In this document: positions 52,608 to 64,000 of the stretch, piece after piece | Layout: each line of letters starts with the position of its first letter | Position numbering within the stretch: the stretch's first letter is position 1 | Origin: Antedon mediterranea | Lineage: Eukaryota; Echinodermata; Crinoidea; Comatulida; Antedonidae | Direction of reading: 5' to 3' | Length of the DNA stretch: 64,000 bases | Assembly (NCBI RefSeq): GCF_964355755.1 | Contig: NC_092680.1 | Location: forward strand, 7,975,001 to 8,039,000 | The notes under the pieces: generated by a model | The model's input: the letters and a program-made list of their open reading frames with translations, nothing else | Databases searched by the model: none | What the model was told of the DNA's origin: nothing | Translations under genes and position numbers: made by a program

Positions 52608-54395
52608 AATCTACTACTACTACTAGCTAGTATAGAGTAGTAGTAGTACTAGTAGTACTATAGTACTAGTAGGCCTATCTAATTGTCAGCAGCATTGAAT
52701 AATAATGTTGATAAGAAAATTATTATATAACACCTAAATAAATTCTTGTCATTTGATTGGACGATTGAGGGTCACATGGCATGCAATAGTACAAACAAAC
52801 TTATTTAGTACTTCCACGCAATGATTCGAGTGTGATCTTGTATATCGTGACGAAAGTAAATTATATGAAATATATTTACTAATTTTGACCAAAAAAAAAC
52901 ATTTAAATTAGCTTTAGATCGTTTGTATGATTTTGAATAATTAATGAGAACATCTCTACAAGACATGGAATCGTTGGAAAAAACAGAATTAGTTCCAGTT
53001 GCCTGTCGAAGTTTCGTAATGGTATCGCTGTCTTTCTAGCGCGCAATGCATGTTTGGGATTTATAGCGGGCCGCTAAAATTATTAGAATCTACTTACTTT
53101 TCACATTTTTAACCGTTTAAAGACGAGGAAAGTTATCTCTGGTACTGGTACTGGTACTGGTTCAAATAACCGTCTCACAGAGACATCTGGTAGCCATTGA
53201 CTTGAAGTTGGCATTTGGATGTGCTACTTTTAAGTGTAGGCCTACAGTATGAGAGTGACTACTACCAAATTACACAGTCACAAAACAACTTATAAAACAG
53301 TTCATATATACAGTTAAAACATTGCTGGGAATTATAAATTTCTGTTGAAGCAGGCTCTAATGAAGTTGCATCTATTAAGTTGACTTTGTTGTACAACTCT
53401 ATCAAGTACTGATGGTATCTTCCGACCTCTTCGTTTACTTTGTGTTGTGTGAAAAGTAAGAATTTTTGTAGGATCTTCATTTTCTTTTCTAATTACATGT
53501 CCGATCCAGTTGAATTGTTGCTTGTAGACATATTCTTCTAGCGGTTGACAGCCAGTAATTTTGTAGAGATCGTCATTATCAATTACGTAACGCCAGTCTA
53601 TATAGTTTTCATCTGTTTCTTCATCTGAGGATATGTCTACATGGTTTGGTGGGCAGACTCTTTGAAAGCCATTCACTAGCATTCTTCTTAGGAAGGTTTT
53701 GTATGTTGTGCTAAGTTTGGACATTTCACTTCCTGTTGCCCTCCAAGCATGGCAACCATAGGTGAGTCTACTCCTAACTAGACCATTAAGAAACATCATT
53801 CTTGTTTGTAGGTGGATCGTTCTGTTGGTAAGCAATGCCCTATTCTCTGCAAATGCTCCTTTGGCTGAATTGATTCTGTATTTTACTTCTTGATCTCCAA
53901 TATGAACATCATTGTAGGTAGCCCATACACCAAGGTATCTAAAGTGTGTTGTTAATGTGTACGCCGCCAATCATAGTATTTATTTTTACATTTGTAAATG
54001 TAGTTTGTGACCTTAAGATCTAAAAAACGTAGGGAATGGGACTTTAATTAAAAACAGTAACTAACTAAACTATAAAGTAAATTTTTATTCAATTAGTATT
54101 TGCCGCTTATCTTGAATATTAAAGGCTATACATGGTCCATTAAAAAATTATTTTTGATGCGGGGGAGCAGAGCAGTTATAAACAGACTTGTTGGTATTTG
54201 AACACGACTCATTTAATATTCTGAAAATGTTTAAAGAGGCTAATGCAAGCAATAGTACCTGAATCGTTAAAAGGAGAATGGCAAGTTATGCTTAGTTACA
54301 TACAGTATTTACAGTATATAAAGTGTGTTCAATATTAACAGTAGGCCTACGTTTTGTAATTTTAATTTTGTTTAAATATACTTTAAATCACTAAC
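52608..54395. repeat. segmental duplication, copy 2 (in PDE7 intron 1)
   Basis: This is homologous to 50937-51553 but interrupted three times. The first interruption is a family C fragment (about 52690-52940). The second is a LINE fragment with tail (53137-53972). The third is about 75 bp near 54201-54277 (starting ACACGACTCATTTAATATTC). Outside these, the two copies agree almost completely. Confidence 0.9.
53137..53972 (-). mobile_element. LINE fragment inserted in the duplication
   Basis: The minus strand frame 53970-53332 encodes THFRYLGVWATYNDVHIG, TNRTIHLQTRMMFLNGLVRS, RLTYGCHAWRATGSE, LRRMLVNGFQRVC and QQFNWIGHVIRKENEDPTK. This is the region after the reverse transcriptase in LINE ORF2 proteins. 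Its 3' side ends in an (AGTACC)n tail on the minus strand, seen as GGTACTGGTACTGG at 53140-53162. The same site in copy 1 is empty. Confidence 0.85.
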
Positions 54396-57300
54396 ATTAA
54401 TTTAAAACGAAATGTGAAATAACTTTGATACATTTTGATTAGTAGGTATAATTTCAAAAATTATCTACCTACAGTCATTTGATATTTTATTCATTCTTAA
54501 CTGTTATGGTTATTGTGGTTTTCACTTTTCACGTCATCATTGCATGAGCCTACACTATACGCGATATAAATTGCTGGTATACTGATTAAGATACAGTTAA
54601 CATGTGATGAAAATGTTGCTCACTGACCTTATATTCTTTAAGTCTATTACTTTTCAAAGAACTTAATAAAATCATATATAAACCATTTACTGCAATTAAT
54701 GATTTTCAATTTATAATCTGTCCAAAGAATCTGTACAATAACAATTGGATTTCAATAGTAGATCCTAGCTCACACTCCCAGCCCCTTCAGTATTTCAAAA
54801 TGCCAGATTCTGGTTACGATATTTAAATGACATAGTGTATCATACTGTATGAAGAATTGAGAATGTAGTTTTATGAATATTAAAAATCCAAATGTATAGA
54901 GAAGGAAACTATATAGTTTATTATATATAGAAGTTACTTAGAATTTACTACTACTACTATATGTTAACACAATACGGAAGTATAGTTTAACTTTGTAGGT
55001 CAAGTGTGCTTTATAGTGTTATTCCTACCAGGACATAAAACACTATACCAATCATTGACCAGCCTTGTTATTTGCTTTTAGACTAAAGTAAAAAAGTACA
55101 GGATTTTTTCAAGTTATTTTATGACCATTACTTTCAAATAGAGTTACCAAAACAACTTAAAAAGGCGTATACTATTCTTTTATTGTTATCGTAATACATT
55201 TTTTAATAATTATATATCCACATTTTAACATTCTCTCTCCCAAAAACCTACAGTTTGAAACTTGTTTAGTATGTAGGTAGTGGAACTGGGATTATCTTGT
55301 TTTGTATTACTTTGTGGATCATGGCCCATCCATTATCATTACAATGTATCTTCACACATGCATGTCCTTTCTGTTTCTTTATTCTAATAATGCTGAAGGT
55401 TTTTGTATAGTAGATGGTATACTGCTCTAGATTATATTTATTAATTTGATTAATTCATTACTTAACTATGAACATTTTGATTAAAGTCGGTGATTCCAAA
55501 ATGCCCTTTTTGAAATGATATGAATTAGTTTTTTTTATGAGGTTATTGGCTCAAGAATAAGGCATGTACTGTCAAACAATTGTCATATTGAAACCTACAA
55601 ACAGGTACCCCACTTAATTGAAAAACAGTACAATATGCCACGTTTAGTGGAAAAACACATGGCAGTAAGTTAGATCATTGCATGAAATTATTAGTTTAAC
55701 CATGGACTAGACATATTTTTTAAAAAGATCTACCACCCCTGAAATTAACAAATATGGTAGCCATTTACATACTGTAGGGTCTTCTGTGCCATGACTCTGC
55801 TGTCGCCAAATAATACGCTAGTTGTGTAATACAGTGTGTCTATTGTTTAATGACATTTCAATGAAATAACATAAACATTTTATTATTTTCTATGAAATCT
55901 AAAGGATATATCCTTTATCTGAATTATATTAAAAAAACATAGTAATTGGATAGCCTTAATGCCGAAGCTCAATACATATTATCTACTCTTTTAAACCATA
56001 AGAGTTACTACTCAGTCATTCATGCTGGGGTACCTCCTAATTATCCAACAAGTGTTTACACTTTACAACAGTATTTTACATTTAGTAAACTACATACAAC
56101 CAATCAATTTTCAGCCATTTTTTTTTAGATGACATACATTTATTTTTCAGAATAGGTATAAAAGATACCTGTTCATAATGTTGTCATGCTTAAAATATGT
56201 TGTACATTTTTTTCTGACAGAATAATAAATAAAATTTGAAAACAAATATAAGCAGTTAATGAATGTTAAATTTAGGTTAATAAGAGTATGTTCAATTTAG
56301 AGTATGACTTTGCGAAAACCAGTACATAAAAAATGCATGTTTTTGATAATTATTTTTGTGTGTTTTTAGCATTGTTTGTTTCCTGTTGCTACATAATTGA
56401 TTACAGCATTAACATATTTAAGTCATCTTGACATTTTCTCATTATTATATTATCTAAAGGCAGCAGAACACTTTATTTAGAGGGACACGCCTCTATTCAG
56501 GGGACACCTACTATACCAATGGACACCCTACTATTAAAGAGATACTTTCCTGTAAAAAAATTGAAGTTAAGTATGTATGAAATATGACCATCTCTTATTG
56601 AGAAGACTCTCATACTTTAGGGGAAACACACCCCTATTAAGGGGATACTTTTTTGGCCTCAAATTTGTGGTTTTACTTTATTTGAACTTGTTTCTACAGT
56701 ACCTGTTCTTTTAGGTCTGTTTTTAAATCAATTAATTCATGTCTATTTACAGTATATAATATAATATATTAAGCTAATTTTACAGTAATACTAATACTGT
56801 ACAGTTTTTAGTAAACTATTGCCTGCTTCTGTTGTTACTTCCTTTGATTGTTTAACTTCCTGATGTAACTATAATATCAAGATTACTAACTAATATACAC
56901 CCCTATAAACAAATGGAACAGCCTATGTTCTCAATGCTAATTATTATTATTTGTAACATCATGTACTGCATGTTATTTTACTAAGAAGGAATAGCCTTGC
57001 TTCATTTATTAATCCCAAGTAACAGCAAAAAAGTAGCTTAGATAAACATCCGTTTTGTAAATGGAACTTAAAAACTTATTATTTAAGAAGTCCTGTATGT
57101 GTTTTTAATAATAAAGCAAATTTTGTATATATTTCTAAATTAAAAGATGTTAAAAATGAAGTATCTCCCTTGTTTTAACCTTTAAAAGTACATTATGTGT
57201 GAATTATTTAAAAAAATATCTACTGTATTATTCATTAATGTTATTTAGTATTCCAACACCCTGGTTGCATTCATTTTGTTTACGAAAGTAAATGTACATT

Positions 57301-58487
57301 GACTTAAAATAAGAGAGGATTTTAGTAAGTACTATTGTACTCTAACAAGTACTCATTTTATTCCTGGTTAATATACAGTATTTTAGAGATAATGATGTCA
57401 TAATGATGATAATGATGATGATAATGATGTCATCCTTTTCTAATTAAGGAAAGAAGAATGAAATAATATAGAGTATCCGTGACTGACTGGAAGTCGTCGT
57501 TTAATACTAATTAAATAGTTTCCATCATTAGGAATTCTGTTGTACTGTAATAAAAATATTATTCAAGGTTTATTTATTTCAATTGTTCTTGCAGTTAAAA
57601 AAAAACCTGAATTACAACAATCTTGACAATATATAAAAATTGGATACATAATATAAAAACATTTAACATTAAAATTAACATCTCCATTAATCAACAACAT
57701 ACAATTACAATTTAAAATATACATTATATTAAAAAACAATTATTAAAACCGAAATTTAGAACTGTCTGATATTGAATAATATAATATTGCCCCGCGAATA
57801 TGAATTGTAGTAAATTGCATTAGGCCCGGTTATTTAAAATATTTACGAGGTAGGGAATGGGGCTACGTTTGTATCGTTCTGTAATAGGTTACGTTAATAA
57901 GTAGAATTAGCATAATACTGTACAATACTGTATATCATATGATTTCACTATTAATGCAGTAATTCTAAACATTCTCCTTCTCTCTTAATTCTGATGATAT
58001 TGATAATACTGTATAAATCATCTTTAGGCGGAAAATAAAATATAATTTCTGAGCTGAGCTGATTTCTGAAAACTTTATAGAATTTAAAGGTTATATTGAT
58101 ACTACAGTATATTCTCATAACAATAAATATAAATAAAAGATTAATACAACAAAAAATTTTATTAATTTTAACCAACTTAGCAATTAGTACTACTACTACT
58201 TTTATTGTTAGCAATAAAAATGTTAATTTCAACACCAGATGAATATTCTACGACAATATCAGAATATTACTTTGATAATAATAATGTACTGTAAGTAAAT
58301 AATGATGTAGTGTTTGCTTGTTTATTAATTGTATATACTATGTTGTCTGTTACCATGCCAAACGCATTTGAGGGAAAATTAATTCATATTAATTACTTTT
58401 TGTCATTATACAATTTAATTTCTTCATTTTCATTTATTTCTTGATGCAGTATGTTAATGTCAATAATTGTTGGAAAACTCTTTTGGG
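54396..58487. other. PDE7 intron 1, mostly unique AT-rich DNA
   Basis: A self-complementary block of GGGGACAC/CCCCTATTAAG type lies at about 56462-56665, with relatives at 21183-21272 and 36346-36530. A (GATGAT/AATGAT)n run lies near 57390-57430. No exon was recognised. Confidence 0.45.
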
Positions 58488-59030
58488 CGAGTAAGTGACA
58501 AGATCTGGCTTGACTGGCAGTTAGGATGTTAAAAGAACTTGCTTAAGTATCACCCTAATTTTGACGAAGAGTATTCTGAAACTATTCTTGGCCAAATTTA
58601 GAAATTTCTAACAAAATTTAGTTATCTCTTATTGGACCTGGATTAACAACTCTGTTGGCCACTGCCAAAATAAATAGAGACTGGTGACTTTAATTGATCT
58701 ACCGCACAGCACAACTTATAAAAGAAGCTCATTAAAATGTTCACATTATAATTAGTACACGAGTAAGTGACAAGATCTGGCTTGACTGGCAGTTAGGATG
58801 TTAAAAGAACTTGCTTAAGTATCACCCTAATTTTGACGAAGAGTATTCTGAAACTATTCTTGGCCAAATTTAGAAATTTCTAACAAAATTTAGTTATCTC
58901 TTATTGGACCTGGATTAACAACTCTGTTGGCCACTGCCAAAATAAATAGAGACTGGTGACTTTAATTGATCTACCGCACAGCACAACTTATAAAAGAAGC
59001 TCATTAAAATGTTCACATTATAATTAGTAC
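58488..59030. repeat. exact tandem duplication, 272-bp unit
   Basis: The unit starts CGAGTAAGTGACAAGATCTG at 58488 and again at 58760, and ends TTCACATTATAATTAGTAC both times. I found no difference between the copies over their full length. Confidence 0.9.
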
Positions 59031-60835
59031 CTGTCAGTTGATGCTTTTTGTACTGTATGTGTTTAAAATTGTTATATGTTTGATATAGATATTGCAATTT
59101 TTATGGGTTAGGGTCATGTCAATGCGATATAAAAACACATTGAAACACGGTTTTATTTATTAATTAGATTTAATTTATACAGTGGATTGATTTGCTTGTT
59201 AGTAAAATAGTAAATTATTCATGATATACTGTACAGTAAAGATTGGTATCTGCAAGAAATTACATTTGGAAATTTGTGTAAAATGCTATACATGCTTTGC
59301 AAGCTAACATCCCTGCTATTAGGCTGATATGTACATGGGATGTGTCTAACTACTAAAATATACTTTTGTGAGAACACTTTGGCCGAAATTGCCAAAAGGA
59401 ATTGACAAAATTAGGAATCAAATTTAAAGTTAAGATTTTATTCTAAAAAACTGACATAAATAAAGCTATAATAATAGCGTTGTAAAATGTCTCAATACAA
59501 CCATCTTCTGGAGAATGCAAGTAGAATCCAATCATTTCTAGAATTCTCCAAAAAAATGGTTTCAGCTGAGCATAAACAAAACGTTGCAACCATACTTTTT
59601 TCTTTTTGGGAAACCAACATAATAGGATTTTTTAAGCTCTATTAAACTTCTCTCAAAATAAAAAAAATACACATTTTCTAACCTTATTAAATATTTATTA
59701 ATCGGTCATGTCTCGATCTGCAGTACCAACAGATTTTTTTTTTCTGTTATTCATGTTTTAGATTATAATATTTATTATTATTTCTTCAGTGCATTTCTTT
59801 TCTTTTTTATTTGTGTCCAGGCTTGCCCAACTCAAGATTTTTCCCAACATCTTTCAGGGCTTTTGCCTTCATTTTCTGAAACATATTTTTATAATTCTGT
59901 ACAATCTTGTTTTCCTATGTATTCAGATTTTGTAAATAAATGTTTATTATTTTTATGTGCCAAACATTATTTGTTGTTAAACTGGTATTAGACAGCTTTA
60001 GATTACTGTAGGTAACAATATCTGGGCAAAATTTTACTGGTTTGTGATGAAAGAATAACCTCTCTCTCTCTCTAAAGTACCATAGATATAATTTGTGTCA
60101 GTTACAATTTTGAATATTAAACTCTTTTAAAATATCTAATTGTTTGATAAGATAAATGTTTGCTAGTTGCCATAGAGATATAAATATTGTGGTTATAATC
60201 AGTAATTTGATGATATATTTTGTGAACTATTGGTGTTGTGCTCATTGACTCATGCAATAAATCAAGTACATATTTCATCCTCTATTGTTTGTGTCTCTTA
60301 AAAGAACAAATATGATGACAAACAGAGGTGTAATTTATTTTCTATGTATCCTTTGTTGACTTGCATTTCTGTATTAACTGCTACCAATGAAATGTCCACC
60401 TTAAAGTACTCTATTCTGCCTTGCAATATTAACCATCTTATTAGTTGCTTTTAGTTGCTATGGTAATGAGCGACCATGGTATTTATCAAATTTAGAATTT
60501 AATAACATGTCCTTTGTCCTGTTGTGTATAATGATTAAACAATCGATTACATCACAGTTTATAGCTGTACTCTGTATCTACTTATTTTATATTAAATACA
60601 CATTTATTTTTTGCATTTACTTTATTTAAATCTACTGTATTTAAACAAGAAATAGTTTTTTCTTACTAGCACTAGCTTGTTAGCTGCAATTTTTACTATT
60701 ATTAAATCTACATGCTACAGTATATGATAGGTTAAACTAATTACGAAACAAATTTAATACCACAACATAAGGAAAATGTTATTATTTTGATTTATTTATT
60801 CAATTCGTTCATTCATTCATGTGCTGTCTTTGATC
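59031..60835. other. PDE7 intron 1, nothing recognised
   Basis: AT-rich DNA with a short (CT)n run near 60060. No exon or element was identified. Confidence 0.5.
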
Positions 60836-61052
60836 CGACGGTTGGCAATCATGACCCTTCAATCGTCCTGTCCTCTGCCATCCGTTTGACTTCAGCGTAG
60901 GTTCCCAATCCAGTCCACTCTTTGATGTCATCTATCCACAATCTCCTTGGTCTTCCCTGCCCTTCCAACCACACATCTTTCCATTGAGTGCAAGCTTTAA
61001 CAATGAGCCAGAGCTTCCTCTTATCATGTGTCCTGCATATCTTAATTTAGAT
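60836..61052 (-). mobile_element. LINE relic, ORF2 C-terminus
   Basis: The minus strand encodes LRYAGHMIRGSSGSLLKLAL. After one frameshift it continues RRLWIDDIKEWTGLGTYAEV and KRMAEDR, the classic end of many LINE ORF2 proteins. It is only a fragment and abuts another relic on the opposite strand. Confidence 0.75.
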
Positions 61053-61665
61053 CTTTTAGATTTATTTTGCAATGTATTCATGGTGAATCTGAAGATATTA
61101 ACCATTTTTTATTCAACTGTAATGCTTTTGACGAAATCAGAAAGGAAGAATTAAGAAAACTAGAAAATGAATTGACACTCGGTAATGATTATGGCATATG
61201 GACACAATAAATGCAAATTAATGATGAAAGCAAACTAAGGTTTATCTTAGGAGGAGAGTCTATTCTTTCTGACAATTCTTACAACGCATTTGATAAATTT
61301 TGTAAAAGCTTTTTAAGCTTGTCATAGAAAAAACGGTCTTCGTTGAAATATTCCCAATAACTGTTGTATTGTTGCTTGTATATAGTTTAATTAGGTGATC
61401 ATTTAGAATATAAGCGTATAATAGGATGGCATACATCAACATTTTCTGATCGTATGTTAACAGACGTGCATTTTTATAAAAAATTAATTTCAGTAAAATG
61501 ATAAAAATGATCACCTACAGTATAATTCGTCAAAGTGACGAATTAAATTCTAGTTTTCTTTTAGTGTTTTTTTTTTCTCTCATTATATTTTGTTTCTTTT
61601 TCAAATTATTTGTTTTGTTTTGTAAATGGGTCAACAAATAAATAAATAAATAAATATATTATTGT
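61053..61665 (+). mobile_element. LINE relic 3' end, zinc-knuckle region
   Basis: The plus strand encodes FILQCIHGESEDINHFLFNC, NAFDEIRKEELRKLENE and, after a stop, SKLRFILGGESILS and AFDKFCKSFLSLS. Order and spacing resemble the relic at 27766-29110 (CGSREEDVKHFLFIC, IRMEELQTLQRKL, VQYVLGS, FDSYCKM). A tail GGGTCAACAAATAAATAAAT follows at about 61627. Confidence 0.65.
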
Positions 61666-62259
61666 ATAAATTTGCATTTCTGAAATCCATTTACTGTATA
61701 TTTGAAGCCATGGTACTGTATATTTACCTAAAATGGTCATTTATGTTTTACTGGAAAAAGCAGATGGTTGCAAATAAACAGAACAGTTGGTAATCGTTAG
61801 TCATGCTGTAGCTTGATTATAGGATAATATATAGTGCCCTCTATAGTTTGCTACATCTTTATGTAACCTTCTTTCCTTCAAAGGTGACAGACCTACTGTG
61901 TACAATGGAGAAGTGCATATTGTTGACGTCATATAATTTAGTCATTTTTTATTAAATCATTCATAGTTTTAGTATTAGTAGTCACTGTAAATCCCCACTG
62001 GGATTTTCAACAGATGCTTTGCTGTTTGAAATTATATTTAATGATAAATATTCAATTTTACTTTGTCTCCTAACTATACTGTGTAATGTAATACATTGGT
62101 AAATTGGATTGTGTTTCGTTGTGATGTAAATGTTTTAATATTAAATTTGTAATGGATTAATATTAATAATTACCTTTAGGTGAAAATAAAATACTAAACA
62201 CTTTTCTGTAAATTATCCCTTTTTAAATTTAAAACACTGTTTATTTATTTAATTAACAG

Positions 62260-62310
62260 TCGACCAAGAGGAAACCATTGGCCAATGACCCAACACAGCT
62301 GTACGGGACC
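62260..62310 (+). CDS. candidate short PDE7 exon (uncertain)
   Basis: After a pyrimidine-rich stretch and AATTAACAG, a 51-base phase 0 segment reads STKRKPLANDPTQLYGT before a GTGTGT donor. The spacing D-x-T-x-L-Y resembles DQTALY of vertebrate PDE7A, which follows the exon 1 segment in that protein. The donor is weak, so this may be chance. Confidence 0.2.
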
Positions 62311-62586
62311 GTGTGTGGGAAAGTTGGAAATCTTTCAATTATTCTGATATATTTACATCCCTAATACGATAAATTTATCCTTTAACAAAAAGTTTACTAT
62401 TAAAATAGAAATTGTTAAAATAATAGGAATCCTACTTCAATCAACCACCTGACAATGTAAAAAATTTTAATAAATTACTAATAATACAGTAATAACATTA
62501 ATTGTCTTTTGTATAGCACCTAACATTTCTAAAGAGCTATACGACCACAAGGCTCAAATTAGGTAGAAATTACGTCATAGAAATTA

Positions 62587-62950
62587 GTGGAGTGGCCGAG
62601 CGGTTAAGGCAGGGGCTACGCGACAAACCATACCGTAACTATACAATCAGCACAGGCAGGTTCAAGTCACTGCTCGACCATTGTTCTGTTAGTAGAACAA
62701 GTCTTCTCGGATAAGGACTTAAAACTGGAGGTCCCAGTACATCTTTCTGAAGAATAGGGGTTACCCCGGTGTACTGGTCCATTCAGCCCCTTTGTTGTGG
62801 ACAGACAAATGGATGCCGTTTGGTGGCAGCACTCGACATGAAAGGAACCTAGGGGTGTAGAAAGTTGAGGTATGTGCTATCCAAACCTGTGCGCAATTCA
62901 GTCAAGTAGGCTGCAAGTCGCAGGTTATACCCCATACCATTTACATATTT
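62587..62950 (+). mobile_element. SINE with Ser/Leu-type tRNA head
   Basis: GTGGAGTGGCCGAGCGGTTA, continuing AGGC, is a perfect class II tRNA A box region, and GGTTCAAGTC lies about 50 bases later as the B box. The acceptor (GTGGAG with CTCGAC) has a mismatch and the T stem is poor, so it is not a functional tRNA. Behind it runs a body with GGATAAGGACTTAAAACTGG and AGGTCCCAGTAC, like cores of other invertebrate SINEs (from memory). Confidence 0.65.
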
Positions 62951-64000
62951 CATATGCTATGCGAAAGAAATTAGTTTTCAGCAACTTTTTGAAGATGTCA
63001 ATAGAGTTGATATCAAGAATGATACCTACTGTACACTGTACATTTTGACATGCAATAGAACTCCTATGAAGGGGACATCTTCCTTCAGGACCCAACATAG
63101 TGTCTCCTTAATACTAATATAGGGGTTGGTGATTTCACAGGAAGGTGTTCCCTGACTGAATATAAGGTAAACCTGGCCTTCAAATACTATGGTTAGTTTG
63201 ATGTCATATATTGATACTGAAAAAAACACCAACACATTGTTATTCACATTAAAATTGACAAATTAGGGATATTCTCCAGATGCTAGATTTTGTATTAGGC
63301 TTTTTAAAGTGTTGTTTGATTTTCATTTGTTAGGTGGTTAAAAAATTTGAAGAAAATATTCTACCATGTTGCTATAGAAAAGGAATGTTTGTTTTACGGA
63401 CTACATCATCTGAACTAAAAAATGTAATTTATCGACAATACAGTCAATTTGTGTTACATAATCTGTTTTATGTGTTGTTAAAAGTTTGGAGGTGATCCCT
63501 AATTGTTCCATTGACTCACCTTCCCCTCTGGAAGAAGGTTTCAACTTCCTGACACTTAGGTCAAAGTGCACATGCTGAATCTAATGTTCACATATCTGCA
63601 GCTGATCTTAATGTACATTGAAGAGCTTGTATTGTTAATCTAATACAGGACTACTTTATTTAAACAATAACAGTGTATTGACTACAACTGTAGGGCTTAA
63701 GCAGAGTACAAAGGTGTTTTGGATACTCACTTGAAATGTCCTCGACCACCTAGCTGAGTGTTAGTACATACCTTACCACCAGTTGATCAAGTCACTATTT
63801 CATCTATGTGAATTATAACTTTGTGTCTATTACAAGGTAGTCAAATGGACAGAGGAACTTATTTGTATGTGTTGGAGATTTTCACTAGGATTTTTCAGAA
63901 CCAGTTTTTAAAACTTTCTATTTTCTGGCTGGTATATTGTTAGTAACAGACACCGTTTCATTGCTTAGTCTTTACATGGAGAACGCCAATGGGCTTGTCA
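62951..64000. other. end of window, PDE7 intron 1
   Basis: No exon or repeat stands out. A GGACCCAACATAGTGTCTCC stretch at about 63088 is related to the GGGGACAC-type block at 56462. Confidence 0.4.

Noticed and set aside
62587-62680. Functional tRNA-Ser or tRNA-Leu
   Set aside because: The T stem and acceptor do not pair properly and SINE body sequence follows directly.

Overview
This 64 kb window is nuclear DNA from an animal. Genes are split by GT-AG introns, the non-coding DNA is AT-rich, and interspersed repeats are dense (LINE relics, tRNA-headed SINEs, MITE-like inverted-repeat elements, one Helitron-like element, satellites). I infer a marine deuterostome invertebrate, most likely an echinoderm. 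The grounds are the SRCR/EGF/ShKT extracellular proteins, the many dispersed TAGGCCTA palindromes, and IER3IP1, AGPAT5 and PDE7-type proteins that resemble vertebrate ones. Species is not determinable from sequence alone. I rebuilt gene models by hand from splice phases and protein similarity; no search was run.

Layout: (1) 1-6255, + strand, the 3' part of a type I membrane protein with one ShKT domain, nine EGF domains, a Thr/Pro-rich stalk, a membrane segment and a short tail. (2) 6804-9475, a 22-copy satellite of about 122 bp. (3) 10436-11674, - strand, a stefin-type cystatin. (4) 16329-16932, - strand, IER3IP1 exons 1 and 2, with a 27-bp minisatellite beside exon 2. (5) 17096-17900, - strand LINE relic. 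(6) 18354-22696 (+) and 23715-29605 (-), two convergent SLC16/MCT-like transporter paralogues with the same six-exon structure; intron 1 of the second holds a foldback element and a LINE relic. (7) 31109-34010, a Helitron-like element on the - strand with a CR1/L2-type LINE inside it. (8) 35866-41867, - strand, a receptor with signal peptide, two SRCR domains, one EGF domain, a membrane segment and a cytoplasmic tail carrying a perfect ITAM spacing (YxxL-x7-YxxI). (9) 43940-47892, + strand, AGPAT5-type lysophospholipid acyltransferase in seven exons. (10) 52308-52436, + strand, first coding exon of a PDE7-type cyclic-nucleotide phosphodiesterase, flanked by two copies of a segmental duplication. 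The rest of the window, to 64000, looks like its very long first intron and holds SINE and LINE relics and an exact 272-bp tandem duplication.

The genes do not form a pathway. The most interesting gene is the SRCR/EGF receptor with the ITAM-like tail, which looks like a candidate innate immune or phagocytic receptor. The most interesting non-coding items are the satellite with higher-order structure and tRNA-promoter-like boxes, and the Helitron-like element with the expected A/T flanks.
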